This document shows positions 54,128-63,945 of a stretch of 64,000 nt of DNA, piece by piece. Each line of letters starts with the position of its first letter. The first letter of the stretch is position 1. The DNA is from Paludibacter sp. (GTDB taxonomy: Bacteria; Bacteroidota; Bacteroidia; Bacteroidales; Paludibacteraceae). The notes below the pieces were generated by a model. The model did no database searches. It saw only the letters and a program-made list of their open reading frames with translations, and was not told where the DNA came from. The translations under genes and the position numbers were made by a program. The DNA lies in contig JARLGX010000023.1 in NCBI GenBank assembly GCA_031292575.1, positions 1-64,000 on the forward strand, given 5' to 3'.

Positions 54128-55417
54128 TTATTTAACTGAAAAAGTTGACAATGCTTCCCCAACTACAAAATTGCTTCCGCCTATAAATATTAAATCTTTA
54201 TCTTCTGCATTTTTAATTGCTTTGCTTATAGCCTGTTCTACTGATAAATAAGACATTCCATTTAAACCATGACTTTTAGCTTTTTGTTCCAATTCCACTG
54301 CCGGAAGCGCACGTTCTATATTAGCCTGAGTGAAATAATAATCAGCTCCTTTTGGCAATAAATCCAATACTGCCGAAATATCTTTGTCGTTTACCATGCC
54401 AAATACAATATGCAACTTGTCGAACTTCTGCATTTTGAGCTGTTCAACCACGTATTGAATACCGGCAACATTATGCCCAATATCGGCAATAACAGTCGGA
54501 AATTGCTGCAAAACTTGCCAACGACCTCTCAATCCGGTTAGTTCAGTTACATTTTCAAGTCCTTTTTGCAAATGAATATTTGATATATTAAAATTTAGTT
54601 TTCTCAGTAAATCAATGGAAGTAAGTGTTGTAGCAATATTTTTTAGTTGGTAAATACCATTTAAACCTATCCTAAATGATTTACTTTCAGAAGTTTCCAC
54701 TACCATTTTACCGTTTTCATAATCTTTAAAATAGACCTGCACATTTTCTTCAGCAAAATAAATCGAAGCATTTTCATTTTTAGCTTTATTTTCAAAAACA
54801 GGCCGTGTTTCCGGTAGCGCTTCACCAATTACTACGGGCGTACACGATTTAATTATTCCAGCCTTTTCGAATGCAATCTTTTCCAACGTATCACCCAGAA
54901 AACCAACATGATCGAAGCTAATATTTGTGATAACAGACAATTGAGGTTTAATAATATTCGTACTATCAAGTCTGCCTCCCAATCCAACTTCAATTACAGC
55001 TACATCTACCTTACAGTCGGCAAAATACTTGAATGCCAAAGCCATGGTTGCTTCGAAAAATGAAGGTTCTACTTCACTAAACAATTCCTGATGTTTAGCC
55101 ACAAAATCAATCACATAGTGTTGTTCAATCATCACGCCGTTTACCCGAATGCGTTCTCCAAAATCGACTAAATGCGGTGAAGTGTATAATCCCACTTTAT
55201 ATCCTGATTCTTGCAATACAGCAGCCAGAAAGTTTGAAACAGAGCCTTTTCCGTTTGTTCCGGCAATGTGAATAGTTTTATACTGGTTATGTGGATTATC
55301 CAACGCATTCATTAACCGGATGGTATTGTCAAGCCCAGGTTTATAAGCCTGACTTCCAATATGATGGAATACAGGAAGTCGGTCGTAAAGATATTTTATA
55401 GTTTGAATGTAAGTCAT
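54128..55417 (-). CDS. folC: Folylpolyglutamate/dihydrofolate synthase
   Basis: 429-aa bifunctional Mur-ligase-like enzyme that makes dihydrofolate and adds glutamates to folates. The P-loop is HIAGTNGKGSVSNFLA (about 50-65). Further signatures are YTSPHLVDFGERIRVNG, EVGLGGRLDSTNII and TNISFDHVGFLGDTLEKIA with metal-binding His/Glu, and FDKLHIVFGMVNDKDISAV in the C-terminal domain. Length is typical. The gene is divergent from tilS with about 145 bp between them. Confidence 0.94.
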   Translation of the reverse strand: MTYIQTIKYLYDRLPVFHHIGSQAYKPGLDNTIRLMNALDNPHNQYKTIHIAGTNGKGSVSNFLAAVLQESGYKVGLYTSPHLVDFGERIRVNGVMIEQHYVIDFVAKHQELFSEVEPSFFEATMALAFKYFADCKVDVAVIEVGLGGRLDSTNIIKPQLSVITNISFDHVGFLGDTLEKIAFEKAGIIKSCTPVVIGEALPETRPVFENKAKNENASIYFAEENVQVYFKDYENGKMVVETSESKSFRIGLNGIYQLKNIATTLTSIDLLRKLNFNISNIHLQKGLENVTELTGLRGRWQVLQQFPTVIADIGHNVAGIQYVVEQLKMQKFDKLHIVFGMVNDKDISAVLDLLPKGADYYFTQANIERALPAVELEQKAKSHGLNGMSYLSVEQAISKAIKNAEDKDLIFIGGSNFVVGEALSTFSVK

Positions 55418-55563
55418 TCTAAAAAAGATATCATTTCATAAATAGGTTAGCCGGCAACAAAACTAATCCAAAATTATAGGCAATGGATTACTTTTAAAAT
55501 AAAATCAATATCTTTGCCAGAGCTCATTTTAAAGATACAAAGATACGCCAAAACCTACATAAA

Positions 55564-56892
55564 ATGCACCTGAAAGTTGAAACATATATTCAAAAACACC
55601 AATTATTGATTCCCGATAAGCCGGTGATTGTTGGTGTAAGCGGTGGAACTGATTCTGTTGTTTTGCTTCATATACTGAAATCGCTTGGATATGATTGTGT
55701 GATAGCACATTGCAATTTTCACCTGAGAATGGAAGAGTCCGACAGAGATGAGTTGTTTGTTCGCAATTTGGCTCTTGAGTATAAATTACCCTATTATATC
55801 ATTGATTTTGATACTTCTAAACACGCTTCAGAACACAAAATTTCCATAGAAATGGCTGCCAGGGATTTACGCTATGCGTGGTTCAATGAATTACTGATAA
55901 AACTTAACGCACAAGCCATCGCTGTGGCACATCATGCCGACGATAGCATTGAAACCCTGTTGATGAATTTAGTTCGTGGTACAGGTTTTAAAGGTCTTAC
56001 TGGAATTCAACCACGAAACCAGTATATCGTGCGTCCACTACTTTGTCTTACACGCTTGGAAATTGAAACTTACCTGATTCGAAATGATTTGGAACACATT
56101 GAAGATTCTACAAATGCTTCCATGGAATATCAGCGTAATAAGTTCAGAAACGAGATTTTGCCTTTGCTCGAAGAAATAAATCCTTCCGTACGACAAACTT
56201 TATACGATTCACTGAACCGTTTTGAAGGGAGTATGCAAATTTATCAACAGGCAATTGACCGAATCAGGAATGAAGTTGTAACGTTTGAATTGGGGATTTT
56301 AAAACTTAACATTGAATTAATTAAAAATCAGGTTCATATCCCTACAATTATGTTTGAGTTGTTGCATCCTTATGGATTTAACTCATCAGTGATTGAACAG
56401 ATTACCGAACAACTTAATGCTGAATCCGGTAAAATATTCTATTCGGATACCCACCAATTACTAAAAGACAGAAAATATCTTATTGTCAGCAAAATAGATG
56501 AAAATGCAGATACTGAATTTGAAATACAAGAATCTGAGACCTCCATCACTTTCCCATTTAAAATGAAAATTTCCAAGATGAATGTAACTTCTGCATTTAA
56601 AGTATCAAAAGATAAAAATCGTGTACACATTGATGCCTCCAAGCTTACATTTCCCCTCCTATTGCGTCGTTGGCACGAGGGGGATACTTTTTATCCGTTT
56701 GGTATGACGAAACAAAAGAAAGTTAGCAATTATTTTATTGATAATAAGATAAGTATATTTGAAAAAAAACAAAGCTGGCTGCTGACTTCGGGCAATGACA
56801 TTGTATGGATTGTGGGACAGCGGACAGATAACCGATTTAGAATTACCGATAAAACGACTGAAGTATTGGAATTTACAATTGAAAATCTATAA
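55564..56892 (+). CDS. tilS: tRNA(Ile)-lysidine synthase
   Basis: 442-aa enzyme that converts C34 of tRNA-Ile(CAU) to lysidine, so the AUA codon is read as Ile. The PP-loop motif is VGVSGGTDSVVLLHIL (about 22-37). The substrate region has AVAHHADDSIETLLMNLVRGTG and the C-terminal tRNA-binding domain includes LLRRWHEGDTFYPFGM, KKVSNYFIDNKIS and WIVGQRTDNRFRI, all typical of the long TilS form. The ATG at 55564 fits; TATCTTTG about 55 bp upstream is a likely promoter -7 box. Confidence 0.95.
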   Translation: MHLKVETYIQKHQLLIPDKPVIVGVSGGTDSVVLLHILKSLGYDCVIAHCNFHLRMEESDRDELFVRNLALEYKLPYYIIDFDTSKHASEHKISIEMAARDLRYAWFNELLIKLNAQAIAVAHHADDSIETLLMNLVRGTGFKGLTGIQPRNQYIVRPLLCLTRLEIETYLIRNDLEHIEDSTNASMEYQRNKFRNEILPLLEEINPSVRQTLYDSLNRFEGSMQIYQQAIDRIRNEVVTFELGILKLNIELIKNQVHIPTIMFELLHPYGFNSSVIEQITEQLNAESGKIFYSDTHQLLKDRKYLIVSKIDENADTEFEIQESETSITFPFKMKISKMNVTSAFKVSKDKNRVHIDASKLTFPLLLRRWHEGDTFYPFGMTKQKKVSNYFIDNKISIFEKKQSWLLTSGNDIVWIVGQRTDNRFRITDKTTEVLEFTIENL

Positions 56893-57084
56893 AATTTAAT
56901 TTGTATAGGAAACCATTTTTAAAGATTAAACTATACATGAACCATCTACAATTTTAAATAGTCTTCAAAAACTTTTCTTCCAAATTGAAATAAATAAATG
57001 AACAAAGAATTAAATTTTCTTGTTTAGTGGGTTAAAATCCTAAATGCACAATCCATATACATTTAATTTCAAATTAAACATAGC

Positions 57085-57744
57085 GTGACAGTAAAACGCG
57101 TACTATTTAAAGAAGAAGTACTTTCCGTCAAATCAATTGCCAATGAGGTATTTGTGCTCTCATTTGCACGTGATTTTGAATTTCGGTCAGGTCAGGTTAT
57201 CTCGCTCGATTTGGTAGCCGATGGTCAGCCAAGGTTATATAGCATAGCCAGTGGTGAAAAAGATAATGAAATTGAAATTCTTTTCGATGAAAAACCAGAT
57301 GGAAGGCTTACTCCTTTACTTTCAGTGCTCAAACCCGGCGATACGATTTTTGTTTCGGAACCCTTTGGCACTTTTCAATGTGATAAACAAGAAGCAATGT
57401 GGATCGCTGCCGGAACCGGTGTAGCACCTTTTGTGTCAATGTTACGCTCCGGATTGGGTCAAAATAAGACGTTGATACATGGAGCTCGCTGGGATGAAAA
57501 CTTCTATTTTTCGCAAAAGATAGAAAACATGCTACATGATAAGTATATTCGTTGTTGTTCACAACAGGAAGATACAGCTTACTTTCGGGGACGACTTACC
57601 GAATGGCTTGACAGTCAGACTAAATTATCCATTGACATTCAATATTACCTGTGCGGAAGTGCTGAAATGGTTGTTCAGGTAAGGGATATTTTAATCAAAA
57701 AAGGCATACCATTCCAGAATATTATTTCTGAAACTTATTTTTGA
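57085..57744 (+). CDS. Ferredoxin-NADP+ reductase-like flavoprotein
   Basis: 219-aa FAD/NAD-binding protein, GTG start. The FAD-binding barrel has RLYSIASGE (R-x-Y-S, flavin contact) near 52-60, and the NAD(P) domain has MWIAAGTGVAPFVSMLRSG (about 110) and the C-terminal YYLCGSAEMVVQVRDIL and ETYF aromatic end. It likely moves electrons between NAD(P)H and a ferredoxin or flavodoxin. The stop is 21 bp before rlmN, so the two may be co-transcribed. Confidence 0.9.
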   Translation: MTVKRVLFKEEVLSVKSIANEVFVLSFARDFEFRSGQVISLDLVADGQPRLYSIASGEKDNEIEILFDEKPDGRLTPLLSVLKPGDTIFVSEPFGTFQCDKQEAMWIAAGTGVAPFVSMLRSGLGQNKTLIHGARWDENFYFSQKIENMLHDKYIRCCSQQEDTAYFRGRLTEWLDSQTKLSIDIQYYLCGSAEMVVQVRDILIKKGIPFQNIISETYF

Positions 57745-57765
57745 AAAATAACATTCGATTTTAAA

Positions 57766-58806
57766 ATGAAAATCAATCTTTTCGGGTTAACGCTGAATCA
57801 ATTAAAGAAGCAAGTTCTTTCGCTTGGTTTGCCTGCTTTTACTGCCACCCAACTTGCCGATTGGATGTACAAAAAGCAGGTAACTTCGCTTGATTCAATG
57901 ACTAACCTTTCGAAACAGGTTCGTGAAAAGTTAGAGACAAATTACTGCATTGAGCTTATACCTTCTTCCAAAGTTCAAACTTCAACCGATGGTACAAAAA
58001 AGTACCTCTATCCAACGCAAATACAGAAGTTTATAGAAGCTGCTTATATTCCCGATGCTGCTCGGGCTACCTTATGTGTATCCACACAAATCGGGTGTAA
58101 AATGGGTTGCTTATTTTGCATGACCGGAAAGCAGGGATTTCAGGGAAATTTATCTTCAGGCGAAATATTGAATCAGATACAATCATTACCCGAATTTGAG
58201 AAGCTCACTAATATTGTTTACATGGGTATGGGTGAACCTATGGATAATGTAGAAGCTGTGTTGGAAAGTATTGAAATAATGACTTCAACATGGGGATATG
58301 GCTGGAGTCCGAAACGTATAACTGTTTCTACCATTGGCATTATTCCGGCTATGATTACTTTTTTGGAAAGAACCCAGGCACATTTAGCGGTAAGTCTTCA
58401 TTCGCCTTTCGACAATGAACGACGCGAAATTATGCCCATCCAAAGTGTCTATCCGATTTCCGGGGTTATAAATGAGATTCGTCGTTGGGAGTTAGGTCGA
58501 CAGCGCCGGATTTCTTTTGAATACATTATGTTTAAAGGTGTGAACGACACTGCCCGGCATGCCAATGAACTCGTGCGCTTACTTAACGGTATTAAATGCC
58601 GGATAAATCTGATTCGATTTCATCCAATTCCCGATACGCCACTTGAAGGTACAGCACTTGAAGGCATCGTTGAGTTCCAAAACAGACTTAAGGCAAAAGG
58701 ACTGACTGTAACTATACGAGCATCACGAGGTGAAGATATATTTGCTGCATGTGGATTACTTTCAACAAAAGAATTGATTAAAATACAAAATAATACTGAG
58801 TTTTAA
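57766..58806 (+). CDS. rlmN: 23S rRNA A2503 / tRNA A37 C2-methyltransferase RlmN
   Basis: 346-aa radical SAM enzyme that methylates C2 of A2503 in 23S rRNA and A37 in some tRNAs. The cluster motif is CKMGCLFCMTGKQGFQGNL (Cx3Cx2C, near 109-116), and the catalytic C-terminal cysteine is in GEDIFAACGLLS. Other signatures are YMGMGEPMDNVEAVL, ITVSTIGIIPAM, LAVSLHSPFDNERREIMP, and NLIRFHPIPDTP. Full length. Confidence 0.96.
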   Translation: MKINLFGLTLNQLKKQVLSLGLPAFTATQLADWMYKKQVTSLDSMTNLSKQVREKLETNYCIELIPSSKVQTSTDGTKKYLYPTQIQKFIEAAYIPDAARATLCVSTQIGCKMGCLFCMTGKQGFQGNLSSGEILNQIQSLPEFEKLTNIVYMGMGEPMDNVEAVLESIEIMTSTWGYGWSPKRITVSTIGIIPAMITFLERTQAHLAVSLHSPFDNERREIMPIQSVYPISGVINEIRRWELGRQRRISFEYIMFKGVNDTARHANELVRLLNGIKCRINLIRFHPIPDTPLEGTALEGIVEFQNRLKAKGLTVTIRASRGEDIFAACGLLSTKELIKIQNNTEF

Positions 58807-58889
58807 ATTCTTCTTTTTAATATATTGCTGTATTACAACGTAATCTTTATTATTTATACAATATTAATCTAACAATAAAGCCTCAAAAC

Positions 58890-58920
58890 TTTGTGTAATC
58901 AAAATATAGTCGTAAATTTG
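58890..58920 (+). promoter_or_regulatory. Promoter of rho
   Basis: TTTG (58890-58893), 19-bp spacer, TAAATTTG (58913-58920): matches the Bacteroidetes -33/-7 consensus. Confidence 0.75.
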
Positions 58921-58926
58921 CAACGT

Positions 58927-59044
58927 TTTCAAATCAACAAAGCAGTCCTGCTTTTGTAAATACAATCAAAAACAACTTAACATTCACAACACTAACGTTT
59001 TTTCCTGAAAGGAAAATCTCACCAAAACGTTTATTCATCACTTT
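58927..59044 (+). promoter_or_regulatory. Structured 5' leader of rho
   Basis: About 118 nt between the expected transcription start and the ATG. It holds CAAAGCAG TC CTGCTTTTG, and an outer AACGTTTT/AAAACGTT pair around TTTTCC TGAAA GGAAAA. A long leader is notable because rho is often autoregulated by early termination. Confidence 0.45.
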
Positions 59045-60949
59045 ATGAGTAATTACACTATTCTGCAATTAAATGCGAAAGAACTGTCCGAATTGAAGGA
59101 CATCGCAACCGAATTAGGACTCAAAGTTTCTAATTCTGCTAAAAAAGAAACACTCGTTTATGACATCCTTGACCAACAAGCAGTTGTAAACGCGCAAAGA
59201 AAAACAATTTCAAATGAAAATCAGGAGATTGACCGCAAAAAACGCCTGAGAGTTCCAATTAAAAAAACTGCCGAGCAAAAATTACTTGCAAATCAGCAAA
59301 GTACAATTAAACCTATTGAAAATCAGGTTAAAAATTTAACAACAGTTAATGAACCTCCTGAAACAAATCCGATTATTACAAAACAAACGGAACCTGAAGC
59401 AACAACTAAAAAAGTTGTTGAACAAGCAACTCAGGAAACCAAACCCGCAAAAAAGACTAACAAACCCAAACAACACAAGCCTGTTGCAAAACCTACGTTA
59501 GTTAAGTCGGTAGTTGAGGTTAGCGAAAAACCGGAAATAAAAGAAACTGAAACTATAACTGTAACACCACCGACACCACCAACGAAGGTTTTTGTTTTAG
59601 AGGACAGAAATGAAAGTGACTCAAACGGAGATGAAACTTTATTTGTATCCGAGGAAGTTATTACCGAATTAGCAGAGGAAACCAATGGAGAAGTAAAAAT
59701 AATTCAGGAAACGCCTGAAATTAAACATGTAAGACAAAACATAAATCCAACTAACGGAAACAACGGAAATTTAAATAATAATCGGAACAAGTTTAATCAA
59801 CGTCCTGATAAAGGCGAAAAACAATTCGATTTTGATGGAATTCTTGAAGGAACCGGAACATTGGAAATGATGGCCGATGGATATGGCTTCCTTCGTTCTG
59901 CCGATTATAATTATTTAGCTTCACCCGATGATATCTACGTTTCTCAGTCGCAAATAAAACTTTTCGGACTAAAAACCGGCGATACTGTTACCGGAGCAAT
60001 TCGTCCTCCAAAAGAAGGTGAAAAATATTTCCCACTTATTAAAGTCGGAAAAATAAACGGCCGTTCACCCGAATATGTTCGTGACCGTGTGCCTTTTGAA
60101 CACCTCACTCCGCTCTTCCCCGACACAAAATTTAATTTGTGCAGTGGAAAAAACGATACCCTGTCAACCCGTATTGTCGATTTATTTTGCCCTATTGGCA
60201 AAGGTCAGCGCGGATTAATTGTGGCGCAACCTAAAACGGGTAAAACTGTATTGCTAAAAGACATAGCCAACGCCATTGCTGCCAATCACCCCGAAGTGTA
60301 TATGATTGTATTGCTGATTGATGAACGTCCTGAGGAAGTAACCGATATGGCTCGCAGCGTGCGTGCCGAAGTTGTTTCGTCAACCTTTGATGAACCGGCA
60401 GAACGACATGTAAAAGTTGCAAGCATGGTTCATGAAAAAGCAAAGCGCATGGTTGAATGTGGTCAGGATGTAGTTATTTTACTGGATTCAATTACCCGCT
60501 TAGCTCGCGCTTACAATACCGTTTCGCCTGCTTCTGGCAAAATACTTTCGGGTGGTGTGGATGCAAATGCGCTACACAAACCAAAACGTTTTTTCGGTGC
60601 TGCCCGTAACATTGAAAATGGTGGTAGTTTAACGATTATTGCAACTGCTTTAACCGAAACCGGTTCAAAAATGGATGAAGTAATTTTTGAAGAGTTCAAA
60701 GGAACAGGTAACATGGAGCTTCAGCTCGACCGTAAATTGTCGAACAAACGAGTTTTCCCTGCCGTTGATATTATGGCTTCAAGCACTCGTCGTGACGATT
60801 TACTCCTCGATCAGGATACATTAAACCGCATGTGGATTCTTCGTCGTCATTTGGCCGATATGAATTCTATGGAAGCCATGGAATTTCTGAAAGATCGTAT
60901 GGAACGAACTGAGAACAACGATGAGTTTTTGGTTTCTATGAATAGCTAA
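59045..60949 (+). CDS. rho: Transcription termination factor Rho with a large N-terminal insertion
   Basis: 634-aa Rho helicase; E. coli Rho has 419, and the excess is a low-complexity insertion at about residues 45-265, rich in K, T, E, P and N ([15 protein letters not shown], then a glycine/asparagine stretch [15 protein letters not shown]). Such insertions are common in Bacteroidota and high-GC Gram-positive Rho, and are thought to aid RNA binding or phase behaviour. The conserved core follows: the cold-shock-like RNA-binding part [20 protein letters not shown], Walker [17 protein letters not shown], Walker [15 protein letters not shown], the Q-loop [15 protein letters not shown] and the R-loop [15 protein letters not shown]. 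Confidence 0.96.
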   Translation: MSNYTILQLNAKELSELKDIATELGLKVSNSAKKETLVYDILDQQAVVNAQRKTISNENQEIDRKKRLRVPIKKTAEQKLLANQQSTIKPIENQVKNLTTVNEPPETNPIITKQTEPEATTKKVVEQATQETKPAKKTNKPKQHKPVAKPTLVKSVVEVSEKPEIKETETITVTPPTPPTKVFVLEDRNESDSNGDETLFVSEEVITELAEETNGEVKIIQETPEIKHVRQNINPTNGNNGNLNNNRNKFNQRPDKGEKQFDFDGILEGTGTLEMMADGYGFLRSADYNYLASPDDIYVSQSQIKLFGLKTGDTVTGAIRPPKEGEKYFPLIKVGKINGRSPEYVRDRVPFEHLTPLFPDTKFNLCSGKNDTLSTRIVDLFCPIGKGQRGLIVAQPKTGKTVLLKDIANAIAANHPEVYMIVLLIDERPEEVTDMARSVRAEVVSSTFDEPAERHVKVASMVHEKAKRMVECGQDVVILLDSITRLARAYNTVSPASGKILSGGVDANALHKPKRFFGAARNIENGGSLTIIATALTETGSKMDEVIFEEFKGTGNMELQLDRKLSNKRVFPAVDIMASSTRRDDLLLDQDTLNRMWILRRHLADMNSMEAMEFLKDRMERTENNDEFLVSMNS

Positions 60950-60975
60950 ACTTTTTTAAAGAGAATAATTTTATG

Positions 60976-61012
60976 GAATCGTCTGAGAAATTGGACGATT
61001 CTTTTCTTTTTA
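60976..61012 (+). terminator. Terminator after rho
   Basis: GAATCGTC TGAGAAATTG GACGATTC followed by TTTTCTTTTT. Confidence 0.88.
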
Positions 61013-61119
61013 TAAGTGATGCATTTTAAAAATTTACAAACAAATTCAATTGAATTAATCATATATAAAAAATTAGCTTTATATTTGTTTCTTTTAAAAG
61101 ACATTAAAACCCACAAATA

Positions 61120-61995
61120 ATGAAAAAGAACATTGGATATTGTTCGTTTATAACGTTGATTTTTTTGCTGTTACTCACCTCATGCGGAAAAAACGAAGTT
61201 ACTAATATCACTTTAAACTTAACATCTGCCACATTCACTGTTGGTCAAATCGACACTTTAGTTTCTAAACTAACTGCCACTGGCGATTTAACTAAAAATC
61301 CGGTAACCTGGAAAACTAGCAATTCAGCGGTTGCAACAGTTACAAATGGAGTTGTAACAGCACTCAAAACCGGTGAAACAACTATAACTGTTCAAGCTGG
61401 AGGTAAATCTGCCACTTGCGCTATAACTGTAGTTGACCAAATTAGTCCGGCGCTAACTCAAGGAATTTTAGCTTATTACGGTGATATTTATGGAACTACT
61501 ACCGATTCATTATACAATTTACAATCCAATAATTTTGTATTGTATTTGGCAAATAGCAATGTGGATTTAAATAACTATCTTTCTGGAACCGCTGATAGAT
61601 TAATGTTAGAAATTAACACTGACACTACCTATGTTGATAGTATTCCATCTGGAACTTATGATATGATGACAGGTCTTGTCCAAAATCAGTTAATACCTTA
61701 CTCAATTGTGCCTGCTTATAAATATGCCGGAAATCCTTGGGGAACATGGTATTTTGGATATAGCAGTAACCCTATTGGGTATGGAAATATCGTAGTAAAG
61801 AGATCAAATGACTTTTATAATATACAATACAATTTGATTGATTATTATGGAAATACAATTACCGGAACATTTAATGGTGCATTAATTTATTATAATGGCA
61901 CTACAACTCAATCCGGTTCTCCTGCTTTTAAGAACACCACAAAGAACTTTGAATTATTCAAAACAACTAAGAGTTTTAAAATTAAACGGAAATAG
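61120..61995 (+). CDS. Lipoprotein with a bacterial Ig-like (BIG2) domain
   Basis: 291 aa. The signal peptide ends in the lipobox LLTSC (about residue 22), so the protein is probably an outer-membrane-anchored lipoprotein. A BIG2-type Ig-like domain follows at about 30-105, with the characteristic TWKTSNSAVATVTNGVVTAL and KTGETTITVQAGGKSATCAI. The C-terminal 180 residues are beta-rich and unrecognised (NLQSNNFVLYLANSN, GTWYFGYSSNPIGYG). Likely surface-exposed; function unknown. It stands alone between two terminators. Confidence 0.85.
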   Translation: MKKNIGYCSFITLIFLLLLTSCGKNEVTNITLNLTSATFTVGQIDTLVSKLTATGDLTKNPVTWKTSNSAVATVTNGVVTALKTGETTITVQAGGKSATCAITVVDQISPALTQGILAYYGDIYGTTTDSLYNLQSNNFVLYLANSNVDLNNYLSGTADRLMLEINTDTTYVDSIPSGTYDMMTGLVQNQLIPYSIVPAYKYAGNPWGTWYFGYSSNPIGYGNIVVKRSNDFYNIQYNLIDYYGNTITGTFNGALIYYNGTTTQSGSPAFKNTTKNFELFKTTKSFKIKRK

Positions 61996-62022
61996 TTCTT
62001 TTTAAATTTATTGGAAAATCTT

Positions 62023-62055
62023 TCAAGGCATTCTATAACTCGAATGCCTTTTTTC
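62023..62055 (+). terminator. Terminator after the Ig-like lipoprotein gene
   Basis: AAGGCATTC TATAACTC GAATGCC, then TTTTTT. Confidence 0.88.
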
Positions 62056-62161
62056 TGCACAAAAACGAGCAAATCATGCAGTTTTTTATCTGTTTTGGGA
62101 AAAAAGTACTATCTTTGCCCCCGAAATTTTTAAAAATCATTTCAAAACTAAAGAATATCCT

Positions 62162-62908
62162 ATGAAATTATTAGATGGAAAAACAGCTATCGTAACTGGT
62201 GCTGCTCGTGGTATTGGAAAAGCAATTGCCCTGAAATTGGCAAGCGAAGGTGCTAATATTGCATTCACCGATTTGAATATCGACGAAAATGCCCTGAATA
62301 CTCAAAAAGAAATTGAAGCGTTAGGCGTTAAAGCCAAAGGATATGCATCGAATGCAGCCAATTTTGACGAAACTCACACGGTGGTTGACGAAATTTTAAA
62401 AGAATTTGGTCGTATTGATGTGTTGGTTAACAATGCCGGAATTACAAAAGACGGTTTGATGATGCGCATGAGCGAAGGTCAATGGGATGCTGTTATCAAC
62501 GTAAATTTGAAATCAGCCTTTAACTTTATTCACGCTGTTACTCCCATTATGATGAAACAAAAAACCGGAAGTATCATTAATATGAGCTCGGTGGTGGGTG
62601 TTTCGGGTAATGCCGGACAATCAAATTATTCAGCTTCAAAAGCAGGAATGATCGGGTTAGCTAAATCTGTTGCCAAAGAATTGGGCTCACGTGGAATTCG
62701 TGCTAATGCCATTGCACCGGGCTTTATCGAAACTGAAATGACTCATGCGTTAACTGACGAACAACGTGCAAAATGGGCCGAAGCAATTCCATTGCGCCGT
62801 GGCGGAAGTCCCGATGAAGTAGCTAAAGTAACGCTTTTCCTCGCTTCCGATTTATCAAGCTATGTGAGTGGACAAGTTATCAATGTTTGCGGTGGAATGA
62901 ATACCTAA
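62162..62908 (+). CDS. fabG: 3-oxoacyl-ACP reductase FabG
   Basis: 248-aa short-chain dehydrogenase; reduces 3-oxoacyl-ACP in fatty acid synthesis with NADPH. Cofactor motif TGAARGIGKAIAL (TGxxxGIG, about 12-24), NNAGITKDGLMMRM (about 86), active-site Ser in IINMSSVVG and the YxxxK in QSNYSASKAGMIGL. The C-terminal IRANAIAPGFIETEMTH and YVSGQVINVCGGMNT match the FabG family closely. TATCTTTG at 62110-62117 is a good -7 promoter box. Confidence 0.95.
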   Translation: MKLLDGKTAIVTGAARGIGKAIALKLASEGANIAFTDLNIDENALNTQKEIEALGVKAKGYASNAANFDETHTVVDEILKEFGRIDVLVNNAGITKDGLMMRMSEGQWDAVINVNLKSAFNFIHAVTPIMMKQKTGSIINMSSVVGVSGNAGQSNYSASKAGMIGLAKSVAKELGSRGIRANAIAPGFIETEMTHALTDEQRAKWAEAIPLRRGGSPDEVAKVTLFLASDLSSYVSGQVINVCGGMNT

Positions 62909-62941
62909 TATCCCTAAATCCTCTAAAAGGAACTAAAATAT

Positions 62942-62973
62942 AAAAACACTTCGGAGAAATTCGAAGTGTTTTT
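62942..62973. terminator. Bidirectional terminator after fabG
   Basis: AAAAACACTTCG GAGAAATT CGAAGTGTTTTT pairs over 12 bp, serving fabG and the convergent transposase gene. Confidence 0.88.
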
Positions 62974-62980
62974 GTTTTAA

Positions 62981-63799
62981 TTACTGCTCTTGGTTATACA
63001 AATCATTGGTCCAGTTTGCAGGATTCTCATAAATATAATAGGCAATTCGTCTAAATTCAGCATCATCACGTATCACACGATCATAAAAACGCTCCTGCCA
63101 AATAAAATGAGGCTGAATTTTATGCGTCTCAATAGTTACAGCCGATTTAAAACCACGCAGAATAGATGCCAGATTTTTTGACTGAGGTCCAAAATGATTG
63201 GCAGGTAGGTTTTGTTCTATCATGATATCTATATCATTATTCGTAGAGACGCCATGCTTGGCGTCTCTATTAACACCAATTGCATCCCTATTATCATCGT
63301 TATTTGTAGAGACGCAATGCATTGCGTCTCTACAATTATCGTCATGCATTGCGTCTCTACAATTATCGTCATGCATTGCGTCTCTACAATTATCGTCATG
63401 CATTGCGTCTCTACAATTATCGTCATGCATTACGTCTCTACAATTATCGTCATGCATTATGTCTCTACAATTATCGTCATGCATTACGTCTCTATCAGAA
63501 TTTGCGGAATTATATTCATTTTGCCCGATAACGATAATTCCATGAATATGATTTGGCATAATCTGTAAAATTTCCATATCCAGATTCATATCAGGTCGTA
63601 ATGACGGTGATTTCAACCATTCATGTTCAACAATTTTGCCAATTTCCGACAATTGCATTTCACCTTCCACCACTTTTCCGAAAAAATGCAATCGATTTTT
63701 TGTACATATCGTAACAAAATATGCGCCCTCGTCAGCATAGTTCCAATCACGCCATCGTGCCGACGGAATCCGGTATTTATTTTGAAATTTATTGGTCAT
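62981..63799 (-). CDS. REP-associated tyrosine transposase (RAYT, Y1_Tnp family)
   Basis: 272-aa HUH single-strand transposase of the RAYT/TnpA-REP group. The N terminus RWRDWNYADEGAYFVTICTK and the HUH motif in QIMPNHIHGIIV (His-hydrophobic-His, about 79-90) are clear. The catalytic Tyr region is WQERFYDRVIRDDAEFRRI near the C terminus, followed by YYIYENPANW. Between the HUH motif and the Tyr region lies an insertion of about 80 aa, about seven near-identical 9-aa units (DDNCRDAMH) encoded by a 27-bp tandem repeat. The rest is collinear with normal family members, so the gene may still be functional. It should process hairpin repeats such as those inside and beside it. Confidence 0.88.
   Translation of the reverse strand: MTNKFQNKYRIPSARWRDWNYADEGAYFVTICTKNRLHFFGKVVEGEMQLSEIGKIVEHEWLKSPSLRPDMNLDMEILQIMPNHIHGIIVIGQNEYNSANSDRDVMHDDNCRDIMHDDNCRDVMHDDNCRDAMHDDNCRDAMHDDNCRDAMHDDNCRDAMHCVSTNNDDNRDAIGVNRDAKHGVSTNNDIDIMIEQNLPANHFGPQSKNLASILRGFKSAVTIETHKIQPHFIWQERFYDRVIRDDAEFRRIAYYIYENPANWTNDLYNQEQ
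63235..63500. repeat. 27-bp tandem palindrome array inside the RAYT gene
   Basis: Units of GCGTCTCTACAATTATCGTC plus ATGCATT occur about seven times; ATGCAATGCATTGCGTCTCTA-like flanks contain the palindrome GAGACGC...GCGTCTC. The outer units (63241-63270 and 63305-63335) carry full GAGACGCNATGCNTNGCGTCTC palindromes. The length is a multiple of three, so the host frame is kept. Confidence 0.9.
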
Positions 63800-63839
63800 A
63801 CGCTGTTTGATTAATTTTCCTGTCGTCTCGATATATTTT

Positions 63840-63945
63840 TATATCAGACGCAAAACATTGCGTCTCTACATTCTATTGTATTAGACACAAAACATTGCGT
63901 CTTTACATTTTATTATATCAGACACAAAACATTGCGTCTCTACAA
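63840..63945. repeat. Three REP-like copies upstream of the RAYT gene
   Basis: ATCAGACGCAAAACATTGCG (continuing TCTCTACATT) is repeated three times at about 36-bp intervals, with small changes (AGACACAAAACATTGCGTCT). It resembles the palindromic unit inside the gene (GACGCAATGCATTGCGTC). It is the likely family of DNA substrates of the transposase. Confidence 0.8.

Noticed and set aside
63235-63500. CRISPR-like regular repeats of 27 bp
   Set aside because: There are no unique spacers; units are contiguous and lie inside a transposase frame.
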